Shown: one piece after another, positions 32,239 through 45,950 of the stretch
How the letters are laid out: each line of letters starts with the position of its first letter
Position numbering within the stretch: position 1 is the stretch's first letter
From: Thalassia testudinum
Lineage: Eukaryota; Streptophyta; Magnoliopsida; Alismatales; Hydrocharitaceae
Assembly (NCBI GenBank): GCA_037157565.1
Contig: JAZHRO010000002.1
Location: 40,692,501-40,756,500 of the forward strand
Direction of reading: 5' to 3'
Length of the DNA: 64,000 nt
Notes under the pieces: generated by a model
What the model saw: the letters and a program-made list of their open reading frames with translations, nothing else
Database searches by the model: none
Told to the model about the DNA's origin: nothing
Program-made: the position numbers and the translations under genes

Positions 32239-35200
32239 TCTATTATGGTAATGTTTATATAATGGTCATAAAGATCCTACAATAGATTTTAGAGAGAGAG
32301 AGGGAGGGGAGGTCATGACTCATAATTATCATTAATTAGTTATTTTCTCTAGCTAATTACCTAATAATACTTTAAATACATGATTAATTATACTATAGGG
32401 GTTAAAATACCAAGGACCTACAAAATAAGTTAAAAATACAAAATTAAATATCAATTAATCTTAATAATAATTTAATTAATAATTAGGACTCAAAATAATA
32501 ATAATTGGCTATATAAAAAAGTATTTTATTTTACTTAATTAATTTAAAGACCTAAGTACTTAATTAACCTATTTAATTATATCATTTAAATAAATATAGT
32601 TAAAAAGGGAAAAAACTTAATTTCAAGGCATAAATATAATATCTACCTAATTTATAGTAATATAGGAAAAGTTGAAAAAGAAATAAATTAAAATAAGCCT
32701 TAAAACTCATTATTTACGTTTAGGTCCCTAACTTTTATTTCATGTGAGTCCTTGTTATTTTCACTTAGGTCCTTTTTATTACAAATACACCCCTATGAAT
32801 AGTCATCGTCTTCTTCATCTCTCCTTCAGTCGCGGACTGCTGAGGACAGGCAATCTTGACACCCTTCAATCACCACTCATCTGATGTTAGAAAACCACTG
32901 CAGCTATCGCCCAGCTTCCTCTCACTTTCTTCTTCTAATCCAATGGGTCGGATTGTCCTTAAATCCTATTCACCCTAGGTGATTAACCTTATCGACATCG
33001 GAGACAACGCTAGCTGTTCCCATGAACCTAAACGCTAATCCGTTTAGATTCTTCTCCCTTGACCCTCTCCTCAACCTGTAAATACCTTATACACCTCCGA
33101 TTTCAGAAGTTGGCTCCCTACCATGTTTCCCCAACCGAGCCAACAATAGGCTATTCTTCCCACTTCCCAGCAACCTCTCACCTCTCCTTCGGAGTGCTTC
33201 TGGTAGACACGCTTGTCTCTCTCACCTCATCTTCCTCTCCAGTGGTTGTGATAGAGCCTAGGAGCATCATTTCCTCCATCCTGACGCCTTCCTTTCTCAC
33301 TGGAAGTCTGCTCTGACTACGTTAGGGTTCCTCCTCTGCTAAGCACCATCGACAAAAATCCCCCTCCCCAATTCGTCCAGATAATCATAGATTAAGTTAC
33401 AATTTAGTGTAGTTTAGTTTTAGCTAGTAATTAGCTCAGCAGTGTAGTATAATGCTCTGTTTCCATGTTGTCTTCTCGACTCCAATGAGCTCCTTGAGCT
33501 TGTTCAAAGCTTCTTTTGTCTGTTGAACACATTAACCACCTTCTCTACTTCACCATGAATCCATTTCACCTTCTCACACACTAATTTGATCACCTATTTT
33601 GCTTAAACCACCTCACACACATCTAAGAACCTCCGATGTCTATGGCAGAGGTCTCTGAAGCATTCCACCTTCAAATCAAAGCCCTCCATCACTTAATCAT
33701 TACATTAGGGCCCCATTCCACCTATTAATTAGATCTACAACTCACTACACATAAAACGCCCAAATTTCACATCAACCTCTAAGCTACTATCAATGGCGAG
33801 CTTAGAGGAGTTGTTCCACTTAATTCCACACTCGTACACCATCACCCTACCTTATTGAGACGTTCCCCTCACTTAATTGAGTGGGTGAGATGTTCTTGAG
33901 TTCTAGATACATTTTTACTATATTCTTTGATAAATCCTTGCATCAGTTCTTTAATTGATTCAATTGAAGTGTTCTTGAGGTTTTGTGCAACCTTAGGAAT
34001 CATTTGAAACCATTTTTTGTTCATTTCTTGGAGATTTGATCTCCAACGTCTAATACCCGTGTTGTAACGACCCGATTCCCGAGTCCTTACGAGACACGAG
34101 AATCGGACCGACTCGACTAATCCCAAGACCTAGTCGTCCAACGAGGAAGTAACCAAAAGAGCAGTAAAATAAACCACATTCAGCATGAATATAACTAACA
34201 GTAAGAAAATACAGCAGTAAGGAAAGAAACCATTACAGTATATACCACCACAACAGTAGAACAACATTCATAACATAATATGGAACTGCAGGTAAAGAAA
34301 AGTACAGCGGCAACAAGAACTACTCACTACAGTGGAACCAAAAAGAGGTACAAGAGAACAGTGGTAACTCTACTGGACCCTACTCGGCCCAGCGTCCTCT
34401 GCAGCCGCTGACCCTGGCTGCTCAACACCTGGTCCTGAAAGGTAACGAATGTAACACGCCAGCAAAACGCTGAGTAGAGTGGCAACTAAAACAAAAGAAA
34501 CAGTAGAGTGTACAGTAGATGTTATGTTCTGTTACTTTCTTTAATTACGTCTTTCTATTTTCCCACAATTTATCTATTTCTCAGATCCTTCACTTGATCT
34601 CGAATGTTCCTCGTGGGAACGATCTTGATTGCAGTCTTTTCCGAACAGTAGAAGTAGCACGTGGTGCTCTCCTGGCCGGGAGAGTCCCCCGTGGTGATCC
34701 TACTCTCAGTCAACCACCCCAAGGTCATGGACAGGCATAACGGTGACTACGGCACGTGCGATAAGCGCACAGGTAGCTAACCCGCACTGGCACGCGGTCA
34801 GTCGTTTCCGTTAACGGGTGCGCCCAAAGCACAGCACGGAACCAGTACAGGGCAGAGCCCTCTCAGTAACAGGGGTCCAACCCCTCCACAGTAACCAAAC
34901 AGGGGCCTTGCCCCTCCATAGTCTGCGCACCCTCGCCTGACTACCCTGGTTTGCCCAGTGGGCCTAACAAGTCGGTGTAGGAGGCTAGCAGAACCCCGGG
35001 GCCCGTGGGGTAGCTAGTGCCCTCCCTACACTAGTAGCTCTCCTCGGTACTACGTACGCGAGGGCCAGCAAGTCGGTACAAAGTGGCCAGTCCTAACCCT
35101 GGGTCCCTGGGGCGGCTGGCTCCGCTCTGCACTAAACAGGTACAGGTACTTCCCTTGGTACTATGTACCCAAGAGACAGCACACTACCACGTCTTTCTTT

Positions 35201-35867
35201 CTCAGTTCCATTCCTTTCTCTTTCCAGGAGTTCCACTCCTAATTCCCCGTAGGGTTCCAGCTCTTTTAACTCAGAACATCCAGGTTTCACTTTTCAGTTT
35301 CACGTTCTTACAATCCACATTCTCAATCACGTTTATTTATTCATAGCAGGCAGCTGTTAATTCAATTCACAGGCAGCTATTATTTCCTTTCCACATTTTC
35401 CAAGACTGCAGTATTCATATATTCCACTAGTTCTTCCCATCCTAGGATTCATGCCATACCCTAGGATCTATCATACAATCTAGTTTTCCAGCCCTAGGAT
35501 TCATGCAACACCCTAGGATCTACCATTCATTCTAGTTTCTCATTCCTCGGATTCATGCAATGTCCTAGGTACTATTTATGGTTCCATAATTTAACAGATT
35601 ATACTAATAAACTTAAAAGCCACTCTACCGGTTACAACAGGCGAACTGGGGGCGTGGTCGGGAATCCCGCGTGCCTCCGCAACCCCCGAGACTGCAACGG
35701 AACGGGGTCCTATCACAAGGATCAACACAAGGAGTTTCTCAAAACAGTATATAGCTACAGTAGATGGGTAGAGGATTTAATTACAAAAAGAACACAACTC
35801 GAAACGCGGAAAACGGAACCCGAGCGGGCCCTAAACGGGTCGAAAACGACGAAACAGTGCAAAATCA

Positions 35868-36206
35868 GACATCTGGAACTTATTCCAGACGTCTTAAAAA
35901 GTGGATCAGGGGTTACCTTACTCTGCGTGGGCTCTCAGACGTCCAGAAGCCTGCGGGGGCGTCTGGCCTAGTTCCCAGACGTCCGATGGTCATCCCGGAC
36001 GTCTGGATGTCGCTCCCGTCGTCTGGTGCTACAGCCAGATGTCTGATTCGCATTGGATGGTGAATCACCGAACCTGCGCGTACCCATCTCTCTCTCTCAG
36101 TACGGTCAGTCGAAGAAAACGAAGAAGACGGAAATAACTCACCTTTCAGACGTCTGGACAGTCTTCCAGACGTCATTCCCGTCGTCTGGCTAGAAGCCCA
36201 GACGTC
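35868..36206. repeat. Phased GACGTC arrays in solo LTR-D copy 2
   Basis: Cores start at 35868 (GACATC) and 35888; then six in strict 20-bp phase at 35938, 35958 (GGCGTC), 35978, 35998, 36018 (GTCGTC) and 36038 (GATGTC); then 36149, 36169, 36181 and 36201 with steps of 20, 12 and 20. Confidence 0.8.
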
Positions 36207-36681
36207 TGATTCTGGAAAAGTTTCCAGAACCAGGGCGCGACTCGCCCTCCGCTCGCGACGCCCGGCCGCGCCGCGTCTCATCCACCTGCTGCTCAAACTG
36301 CAGCAGTCCCCCCCGCGTCGCTCCGCGCCCGCTATGCCCCCCGCCAGCCGGCCCTAGCAGCCCCGGCGAGCTCGCCCTCACGGCCAAGCGCCTCTTCCAC
36401 GCGCAGCACCTCCTCCCACGCTCACCGCGGCTGTCGCCGCCGCCGCTCACTCGCGCTCGCTCTCGCGCATTGGCTGGAAGGAGAAGAGGAAGGGGGCGGA
36501 GGTGACGGGAGTGAGGGAGAGGGCGTGGCCTTTTAAGGCCGCGCGAGGAGGAGAGAGAGAATGGACAGGGTGGGTCTGCGGCCGCAGGAGAGAGGGAAAA
36601 AGAGAGGGAGAGAGAGCGTACGCAGGTCTGCGCGCTCAGGCGCGCAGACGAAACACGCGTGCCAAAAATAACCGATTCCCA

Positions 36682-36751
36682 GACGTCTGGAAGTGGTTCC
36701 AGACATCTGGTCAGACGTCTGGGCCACCTCCCAGACTTCTTAAAAGACGTC
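36682..36751. repeat. Terminal phased array in solo LTR-D copy 2
   Basis: Cores start at 36682, 36702, 36714, 36734 and 36746, steps 20, 12, 20 and 12, as at 11978-12067 of copy 1. Confidence 0.75.
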
Positions 36752-38862
36752 TGAAGCGTGCGTTCGTAACACGTGTTCATCAGAGATTCGCAAGCTCCGG
36801 CAAACCAAATTAGATCCTCAGCCTTTGAAACAACTTGTGAAGCTCCAAATCATTTCCTTTTGCTATGAGGATCAGATCTTGACCTGTAAACACATGTTTT
36901 GATGTTTATTTTCCTAGAGCCATCATCATCTTCTCTAACTCCAGTGGAATTGGATAAACGAATCTACTGTAGATTAGATTATGATTTTAGGTTCTAAAGC
37001 AAGAGCGTACTCCATAGAGACTAATCAAGCCTTTACTTAGGTATTAGAGCTTGTGGTTTGTTCTGTCGAACAAACCTATACTAGAACTCCAGTAATGAAG
37101 CTTGAGAGCACCAAGGAGTATTCAAAACATGATTTTTAGGGGTGGAATTATTTCCTTAGGTTGAATTTGATCGATTAAGACCTTCAATTTGAGTAGAGAA
37201 GCTCTAATTTGGAAAGTCAAATTCCGTGCTTCGTAAGTCAACCTTGGATCAATTTTGAGGTTTTAGGGTTTGAATTCCATATTTTTGGAGTGTAATAAGT
37301 TCCTGATGTGATTGTGAATTCTTAGGAACATGTTTCAATGAATTTGATTGAGGCTTGTTAGAAATACCAACATCTACACATTTTGGGTAGTTTACTAAAC
37401 CCAACACTATTCTATGTGTATTTGTTGAGATTTAAACTCAAGTTTTGCCCAAATCAGACCTCTATAATTCTCTAAACTAATCTAGATCGATTCCAGATGT
37501 CTCGATCCATCTGTTGGATCTTTTCAACTCTAAATCAGAGCTTTGAGCTTCAAGATTGAAGCTCTCAAGCTCTTGAGCTTTCCCAGGCATTCCTAGACCT
37601 CTTTTCTTCCTCAATTCCCTGCGGAATTATTTGTTGAACATTTCTCGACTCTCAGAATAGAGAGTTAATTGGTTTATAGGTCAATTGACCTGAGATTTCA
37701 CATTTGAAGCATGGCAACAGAGCCATGTTTAATCTCTGAATCTTTGGATCAATCGTGATTTAATCACCAAATTTGTGATAAAATTGGAAAGCTGAGTCTT
37801 ATAGCTTTTGATCGAGTTATTATTTTCTCGATTTGGTCCCTTGAGTTGGTCGGAATCCCTGTTCGAAGTCTAACATCGGGGAACGTTGCGCTGAAGGAGG
37901 ACTTCCTGAACTTTGTCCCACCTCGGAAGCTGAAAAGTGCATGCACATGTATAAATTGTTTTTGGTGCCCCAATGCTTCAGTCGTCAACACTGGGTGCAC
38001 CAAAATACCAATGCATCTGATCCTTGAGTGCGTGAGTGCACATGCACATGCGAGTGTGTATGCACCTGTGTGGGCGTGGGCGTGAGTGTTTCATGGGCCT
38101 GAATGGGCCCGATAGTGTGAGAATTTAAATGGCTAAAATCCACCATTAATTAAAGTAAGACTAGGTCTCGAGTAGGGTTGATCCAGTCCACGTGGACTGT
38201 GTATCCTTGAAAAAGGCCTAGTTCGCCCATTAAATAATTTTTGTTAAGTGTTAAAAAAAATGGGTTTAAGGGTCTGAAATCATCTAAGTGTGGCTCGGGG
38301 TGCATAGTGGTTAAAGAGAAAAGGGAGAAGAGTGAAGAAAGAGAGAGAGGATTTAAGAGAAGGCTGAGCTAAATTAGAATACATGTTTAGTGTTTGAGCT
38401 TTAATTGTAACTAAGGCATTGTTTTGTATTGTAATTCTTTTTATGCCTTATTTTATAAACACCTGATGTAAAACATTTCTTTTCATACTATTCAATGTAA
38501 AATCTTTCATGTACATGTCTTTCATTAATGGAATAGTTGTAAGTTTTAATTGTCCAATTTTATGTGCAATTATTCATGTGCTTAACATATATTGTAATTA
38601 TTGATTTAATTAACTAAGTAATTGGCAATATTATGCTTTAGAATTAAAATGGTGAGTTAAATTAAGTTTATACCTCCTAGTGAATGGCTTGGACTCAACC
38701 AATTAAATGAATTAAAATCTAAAATGTAACATTAGCTTGACCCTATATTACAATCAATGACAATAATCTAACAAATTCAAGTTAACCTAAGTCCATTCTT
38801 TATGCAATTAATTAAGACTAATAACCTTAATTAACTATGTTGAAAATTGTACCATCAAGGCC

Positions 38863-40012
38863 CCACACACCACATACGATCATTTCATTGCTTAAGATAA
38901 ATAGCAAGAGAGGCCACCAACCCACACACGACCAATCCCAATCCATAGACATGGAAACATTTTCATATTTCGGGACACTTTTAACTTAAACCTATACATT
39001 TCCCCAAAATAATGTTGTAGAATAAAGAGAAAAGGAAAGGTAAAAAAAAGAAAGGAACCGAGGAGAGACAAACCAAACTATCCTCACCGACCACCAGGAC
39101 GGGCTTCTTGGCAGAGCGAAAGGGTCAGAGGAGGAAGGAGGACTAGGTGTGGTGGGTGTGGGAGCTGCAGAAGGGGGCTCGATTTGGAGGAGGTAGGAGA
39201 TGGGTGGGTGACCGAGGGAGGACAAGGAGGAGGAAGTGGTGGTGGAGGAGCAAGAGTAGGGGGAGATCGAAGATGCAAAGTGGAAAGAGGCAGAGGAAGT
39301 AGGGGCAAACACCGTTGCGGAAGGGGATGAGTAGTACTTCTTAAATTCCAACAAATAGAGTAAATATCCAATATACATTTCTGAATAATTATGTGAAATA
39401 TCAAACAATACCAACACTGTAAAGGATTTTATCCAGATTCACCTATAAACATACTCTATGTCCTGGGGGGTTAGGTCCTAATGAGGGGCAAAAAGCGCCC
39501 TTGAACTTAAAACTTCACGAGAAGTCCAAAAAGAGGTCCGGCTACCCGAAAGTAAAATAAGTAGGTAGGTTCGACCTGCCTCCACCTGAAAAGATCCGAA
39601 TATAGGTGGGTCCAGATAAACCCGACCCGCTAAGAACTCAACGCCAACCAGTGACAAGGAGAGCGAAAAAATCCAACATGACCATACCAACAATAAATGA
39701 TGGCATGGCTGCCTCAATTAATAGCTTGACAACATACATCCCCTCACAACGAACGTATCCAGCCAGAAGATCCTATGGCAGGACTAACCCCAAGCACTAT
39801 AAATAGCTAAGAGAGGTCCTCTCTTAAGCAATCAAAGAGAAAGTGAGAGATTTTATTATCACTTCTTACTGGTGAATAGTTGGGAGCATCGCTCGCCCTC
39901 CAAACGTACACCCTTTGTGGTGGAACTGGGTTACCAACCCTCTTGCCTTATTGTGATTGCTTGTTTCTAAATCGTTGAATTGGACCCTCCAATCACTTAG
40001 AAGGTCCGATCA
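38863..40012 (+). mobile_element. Possible 5' LTR of an Athila/Tat-like element
   Basis: A TATA box TATAAATA at 39798-39805 and a CA end at 40011-40012 just before TGGCGCCG (40015-40022), the first eight bases of a tRNA-Asp primer site. The left end is not defined; the part before about 39420 includes a GT/AG-rich stretch with only chance frames. Confidence 0.5.
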
Positions 40013-40084
40013 AGTGGCGCCGCACTTCTTCTAGTACTTCCTTTGGGTACTGATGCCTAAGTCACCTGCACAGGGAGGGAAACT

Positions 40085-40767
40085 ATGAACAACCTATATG
40101 TGACACAACCTGCATTATCAGATTATTCATTTCCTTATCTTTCACCGATTGGAGGAACCTTTGCTTCTCCTTACACCGAATTCCCTACACCTTCTGGAGA
40201 TTCGGAGGAGCTCCACGCCATTCACAATGATCCATATTCACAAACCTATAACCCTAGCTGACGGAATATCCAAATTTCTCATGGTTAAGAAATTCACAGA
40301 GATCTACCTTTCAACAACCTTCTGCACCACCACTTCACAACCTGATCTGAGCACCACCTCCACAACAACACGGGTATCCACCGCATGCCTACCAGCAACC
40401 CCAACCCAAGCCCACCCAATACTCTCAACCTAGTACTACACAAGATGATCAATTGGGGTCAATTATGAAAGTTCTTACTGATATGCAACATCAAAACATT
40501 GCTATGTAGCAAAGACAGGACATGGCTTTAGCTGAGATGAGAGCCTAGCTATTACACTTAATGGAATCTTGTCAACCACATTCACTCCCATCTCAAGCAG
40601 AACCTAACCCAAGGAATATACCTGCCCAGAGGTATGTTCAACCTAATCCTTCTTAAGGCCAAGCACATGTCATATCACAAGCCTTGCACAATACTGATCC
40701 TTCTGCACCTTACTCATATCAGCAACCACCTCTCCTTCCCAACCCAAATTCATCTTCTTCATCTTGA
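40085..40767 (+). pseudogene. Gag remnant of an Athila/Tat-like element
   Basis: A frame starts MNNLYVTQPALSDYSFPYLS and is broken near 40260. From 40370 a Gln/Pro-rich gag C-terminus follows (QPKPTQYSQPSTTQDDQL, LTDMQHQNIAM, QRQDMALAEMRA, LLHLMESCQPHSLPSQAEP), cut by three stops. All three stops replace likely Gln codons. The middle of gag and the whole of pol are absent. Confidence 0.6.
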
Positions 40768-41404
40768 TCCGGCATTCATTGATTGAAGAGGTGCAAGCTA
40801 TAGATTCTGTTGGATACATTTTGTTTCTCTACTTGGACCTTGAGCCAAGTAGTTCTGAGATGACTTGACTCTGTGTACTTGGATTTTGAGCCAAGTCTCT
40901 CTGATGTGATACCTACTCTTTACTTTGTCCTTGTACCAAGTATTTTGATCCTGATTCACATTGATTGTGGAGCTATTCTTCACCTGGAGATTGATAAACT
41001 CTCATCCTTCTAAATCATGATTTGTACCTTTCATTGAGCTTCATTGACTTGTCAATTCTCTACCCATCCTTTTGGATCCTACATTTTTGACACTTACATC
41101 TGGGTTTACGCCTAGCTAAAGGCATTAAACTTAGCAACCTATCTCTTGTATATAGTTGTTTTCACCTTTCTTGTTTTCTATTTCTTCCATTAGGTGTCTA
41201 TCCTTGCATTTTTAGCATACATTCATAGTCACATATGTCATGAATTTCACTACATAGCCTGAATTCCTACTCTGATCTTGTATCAGAATTGAAATCATTC
41301 GCACAAAGATTTTTATCTCCTCATTCTGACTTCATTTCGTCACCCAGTTTAAGTGAAAAGCAGAACATGCATTTGCATCCACCCTATTCATATAATGAGG
41401 ACAT

Positions 41405-41428
41405 TGCATTATTTAAGCATGGGGGGGT
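41405..41428 (+). promoter_or_regulatory. Possible polypurine tract
   Basis: AAGCATGGGGGGGTG is a typical tract of Athila/Tat-type elements near their 3' end. An A-rich, LTR-adjacent non-coding stretch follows at 41500-41600. Confidence 0.45.
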
Positions 41429-44400
41429 GTAAATGGTGAAATCATTTACTGAAATGCAATTATAGATACACATGTAGTGTATATAGTACAATATTATCAA
41501 AAATACCAAAAAAATTGAAAAATTTTGAAAATTTTGAAAAAAATTACAAAGTAAAAAAAAAAAGTCAAAAATTAAAACTCCAAAAATACAATAAGGGACA
41601 TGATTGATCTTTATTGTTCAGGGGGAACTCCAAACTTGAAATTGAGAGGAGAGAAAAAGCATTGAAAGAATCTTAAGTGTTTAATTATGATCTTCTACCT
41701 GAAAACAAAAATAGAATAACTGTTTTTGGACATTCAACCTTTGTTGGTTAGACTTTCTAGGCCACTATACCTTGATTCGCTCAGGCTTTGGCTTAATACA
41801 CTTCAAGCTTTGAGAAGATAGACCAGGATCCCTCCTAGCTTAGGATGTATTCTTGTACCTGAGTCACTAGTACAGGATTTGCTTGTTTGCTTTGGCTTAG
41901 GAGTCTAAGTAACCTTGGTTTACACTACACAATGTCAGGAAAGACCTTGTGAACTTGAAATTCAACCCTAGTGTTCATTAAGGAAGGTGGAGTCCTTACC
42001 TATGCGTGCAGGTAGACTCTTTGTCCTAGTCTTTAGTCTTGTGTTTAGGAGAAGCTCTTTCCACCAAAGTACTCACTGATTGCACAATAATCATAGGTCC
42101 CAATCAACCTAAATAATATTAGAACCTAGCTTAATTTGTAAATATTGCATTCATATCATGCATATCAAGTATTACATCATTTTATATGGAATAAGATGAG
42201 AAATCTTGTTATTTAATGTTTTTGTTGTTATTTGCAGGTACAAAAGTGATCCAAGATTTGAGTTAGAGTGGAATAAGATAATAAAGAGAGAAGAAGACTG
42301 ATCTAGACAAGAGGAGTAAGGAGGATAGTCTTATCCCTACCCTTAGAAACCCTAGGATAGACTTCTTAAAACCAAAACCATTTCCATTAAGACATCTTGG
42401 CCTTAGAGCCAAAAACATGGATAGCACTATTCATATTCTTATCCACCTTATCCCTCTCCCAAACACTTAGGAACCAAAACCTACCTTAGAAAACCCAAAA
42501 CCCACTTTCCAGCACATTACTAGATGTCCAGATATTAGGCTGAACGTTTGATTTCTACAAAAAGCCAATCCAGAAAGTCAAAACTTGCACTAAGACAGAA
42601 CTAAACGTCCAACATAACCTCTAGATGTCCAATTTTGAAGTATAAGATGTCTGATCACTTCTGAACGTTTGGAGGTCTTCTTTAATTCTTATTTTTGATG
42701 CTAAAAGCTCGAACTTGCCTCTTTTGACCTAGAAACCCCACCAAACACCTTAGGAAACCTAATTAGAGACCTCCTAAGCCTATCCCGCTATCCATACCCT
42801 TAGTTATCCTATCCCTAACCCAATTGAACTAGCTCATACCTAATTGGGTGCATCTACAGTTGATTGGGTGCACCTAAACTCAATTAGATCAAGCCAGGAT
42901 CTAATTGGATCCTACCTACCCATACAAGTCTAATTAGACTCAGTAGAACTTAATTAGACTCTACCTAGACCCAATTAGGTTCACTCCTCTCCAATTAGAC
43001 TCACCTAAGCCTAATTAGGTCCATCCACCTAATCTAAGTTGATCCAACCTAGATTTACCAAAACCCACAACCTTACTCTACGAAATTTAAACTACACACA
43101 CACACACCTTACAAAAATCGACCTTCCTAATCTACCCTCCCTATTTTTGGTCGTTAATTCTAAGAGCAACCAAAAGTGGCGACTCCTATCTTGGGAAAAA
43201 ACCAACTTGCGACCAAAAAGAGAACCTCCCATAAAAGCCCAACCAAAAGAGGTGTTGCACATTCAATTCTCATTCTATTGCCCTCCACTTCTCAACTTGC
43301 GATCCCTCTTCCTCCTCCAAAAAACTCAAGGCCATCCTCTTCCTCCTCCTCTCCAAGACGTCCTACATGGATGCCTAAAGAAGGTCCTCCAAGGTGCTCC
43401 TCCATGGACGACCAAGTGAAGCTTCAAGGTACTCTCCTCCAAGGCTTCAAGGATGGCTAGAAGAGAAAGGGTCCACCACCCTATTCTCCTCTTCTTCTTC
43501 ATGAGCGTGCCCTCTTCTCTCTCCTTGGCAGAAGAGCCCACGTCCTCCCTCTCTTTTTCTTCACGGACGGCCAAGAAGGCTTCTCCATAGCCTCTCTTGG
43601 TTGATCCCATTCTTTAGTTATTTTTCTTTCTTTTCATGTATCCAAATTTATAGCTACTTAATATTTGATGCATGATATTCTTTTGTCTAGTGGTTTTATG
43701 TGCGTGCTCTTATTTTCACTTCTTATGATTTTGATGCACGCCCTCTTAGTCTCCTTAGGAACGTCCACCCTTAGGTTAGTCACACCATGCACAGCCACGA
43801 TGGCCTCACCTAGATGCACATAGGTTTTAGGGTTTCGCTTAGGTAGTTCTCGTATTCAAGTTCATTTTCCAAAAATCAAAAACATAAAAAAATCGCAAAA
43901 GCAAAAAGACCAAAAAAACTTAGGTTAGGTTAGATTTAGGTTAGAAAAGTGGATTCAATTCTAATACTCACATTTTACGCTTCCTAGAGATGAACGACCA
44001 GGACTCATGTTATAATAGAATAAAAATCAATGCGAGTTTTGTTAAAACAAATATTTTTGATCAACGATTTAGTGCAACTATACTACAAATCCGACGTATT
44101 TCAAAATACACGCCAAAATCACTTGTCACTCACCCACCAAATAAGTGTGCTCTACCAAATAAAATTGTCAGAGACATACTGACATTTATTTGCTAAAAAA
44201 AATCAGAAAAAGTCAAACAGAATTTTCTGAAAAAGACATTCTTTTAAATAAGTCAAGTCTTTTCTTCGAGTCCTGTAAATACCAAAAATATTTTTAGGGT
44301 GCATTACAAATATCCTGTTTCAAGCAAATATTTTTTGACCTATGACACAATAAGAGTTGGGTTTGAGTCTTCCTTATTTTTGAGAGTCAATCCAAAGACA

Positions 44401-45400
44401 TGAACTGAAGCTAGGACCAACCTGGACTTAAAAAGAAGTGAAACCCTGGGATTGAGTTTTAAAGTTCACCAAGTTAGTCTTGATTTATCACTAAGCACAA
44501 CCATAACCACTTAGCTTTTGAGCTTTGTAAAACACCTTGAGTCTTGGAAATTGCACTTAAGGTTTAAATATCAAGAGTCCTTATTGGTCGAGAGATGGCT
44601 TATGCCATATCAGTCTTAAGTTTTGGTCAGTCTTCCTAAGCGACCAGTTCTCACAATGTCCAGACATAAACACAGTTGGTTGATCAGAAAAATTTTAGCT
44701 TAAAGATCATCTCTAAACACTTAACAATTTGAAAGAAAGAAAAATAGATATCTCATCACACTTACCTAGTTGATTCTGATTGCTTTGCACTTTAATGAGT
44801 TATTTTCTAAGGAACTAGTAAAACCTAAGCATGAGAGTATGATGAGGTGTGGCTCATCATAGCTAAAGTGCCCAAGTTAAGCTAAAAATTAGGTTAAACG
44901 CTACATAAATAACACAAGAAATGGGTTAAGTGTGAGAATTAATAGAAATAACCTAAAACAGCAATTCAATGTTAAAAACGCACAATTAGGTCACAAATTG
45001 AGATATTCTATTTAGAAATATAAAATGATGACCCACTTGCAAATTGAACACCTATTTGGGTTCAAAAGTTCAAATTGAAAGTAAAATAAATTTCCTAAAT
45101 GTTCAACTATGCTTCCATAAAAATTTCATGGCATTTGAACATCAGTAGGACCTTATCTTTAGAGTTTTTCATTCAGGTCTTTAAGCATTAACATTCCATT
45201 CACATTAAAAGTCCAAGGACCCAGTTGAAAATTGCTATGGACTTATTTGCAAGACCTAGGGACGGTGCTGCATGAAAACTTGTCACTTATGGGTTTCCTC
45301 ATAATTGCCATACCCCTTCACCTTGTTTGGACTTCATTGCAAATTCTCCTTTTGACCTGTGAGCTATAGTGCATTGTAGCACTCGTAGAACACGGCCAAT
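41429..45400. other. Unassigned repeat-like sequence
   Basis: No gene is supported. It holds A-rich tracts (41500-41590, 43870-43920), many 'ctaattag' repeats around 42840-43030 and a CT-rich stretch at 43260-43600 whose frames are CT shadows. A small decayed palindrome array is at 42523-42669. It is probably several old LTR and leader pieces. Confidence 0.4.
42523..42669. repeat. Decayed phased GACGTC array
   Basis: Cores start at 42523 (GATGTC) and 42543 (AACGTT), step 20; then 42604 (AACGTC), 42624 (GATGTC), 42646 (GATGTC) and 42664 (AACGTT), steps 20, 22 and 18. All are one or two transitions or small changes from GACGTC. Confidence 0.55.
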
Positions 45401-45918
45401 CGTGGCCGTCATTCTCTTGCTCTCTCGATCCAAGGGTTGATCTTACATCGAAGTTTCGAGCACCTTCGGGCGTGGAAACACCACCCATGCCAGATCCAAT
45501 CTAGCGGCTATGATTTGATATGGACTTTCCCGTGCCCCTCTCAAACCAATCCCATTGCCTAAGCCCTAGCAGCTTAATCCTAACTTACTGTGACCATAAT
45601 CATGCGTGCGCCTATTTAATCGCCTACCTGAGCTCGCACACAAAGGATTGACTCCCTCCCCCACTAAGTTGATTGTCGTCCGCTCTCCAGTTCTTCTTCC
45701 TCCTTCATCAGCTGCACTTGTGACAGGGGCGTGGTTCTTCCTCCTCAATTTCGTTGTTATAGCAATCAGCTGCAACCCAGGGACCTCATCCCTCACTAGA
45801 GACCCTCTCATCCTCCTTCGTCACCACAGCAACCTGCTGTGGATCCAGGCATCCCATTCATCCACTTAGCTAGGATTTTTAATGCATTCATAGATTAGAT
45901 TTGCTGCTTTTTAGGAGT
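45401..45918 (+). mobile_element. LTR-B-related sequence, left of solo LTR-D copy 3
   Basis: CT-rich, with a TATTTAA box near 45613. It is interrupted by the solo LTR at 45919 and appears to continue at 48580. Similarity to LTR-B is loose and the left border is not defined. Confidence 0.35.
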
Positions 45919-45950
45919 TGTTACGAACGCACTCCAAGACATTTTTTTAA

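Larger units (their letters stand above)
34063..36771 (-). mobile_element. Solo LTR-D copy 2 (2709 bp)
   Basis: TGTAACGACCCGATTCCC ... GTTCGTAACA on the plus strand, flanked by exact CGTGT duplications at 34058-34062 and 36772-36776. It is inserted in LTR-B copy 2. Removing it and one CGTGT restores the sequence order seen at 6670-6710 and 53660-53700. A splice donor AG|GTGAGT on the minus strand begins its intron at 36142. Confidence 0.85.
32239..38857 (+). mobile_element. LTR-B copy 2, split by a solo LTR
   Basis: Collinear with 5019-8975 once 34063-36776 is removed: AT-rich left part, 'ttacgtttaggtccct' block near 32713, a 'catggcaacagagccatg' block near 37710, alternating purine-pyrimidine tract near 38030, polyadenylation-like block near 38400-38540 and end CCATCA at 38857. 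AGGCC at 32234-32238 and 38858-38862 may be the target duplication, but the LTR would then start TC rather than TG, so the left end is uncertain. About 3.9 kb without the insert. Confidence 0.6.

Noticed and set aside
43039..43610. Overlapping frames on both strands in a CT-rich stretch
   Set aside because: Simple-composition shadows in repeat sequence.
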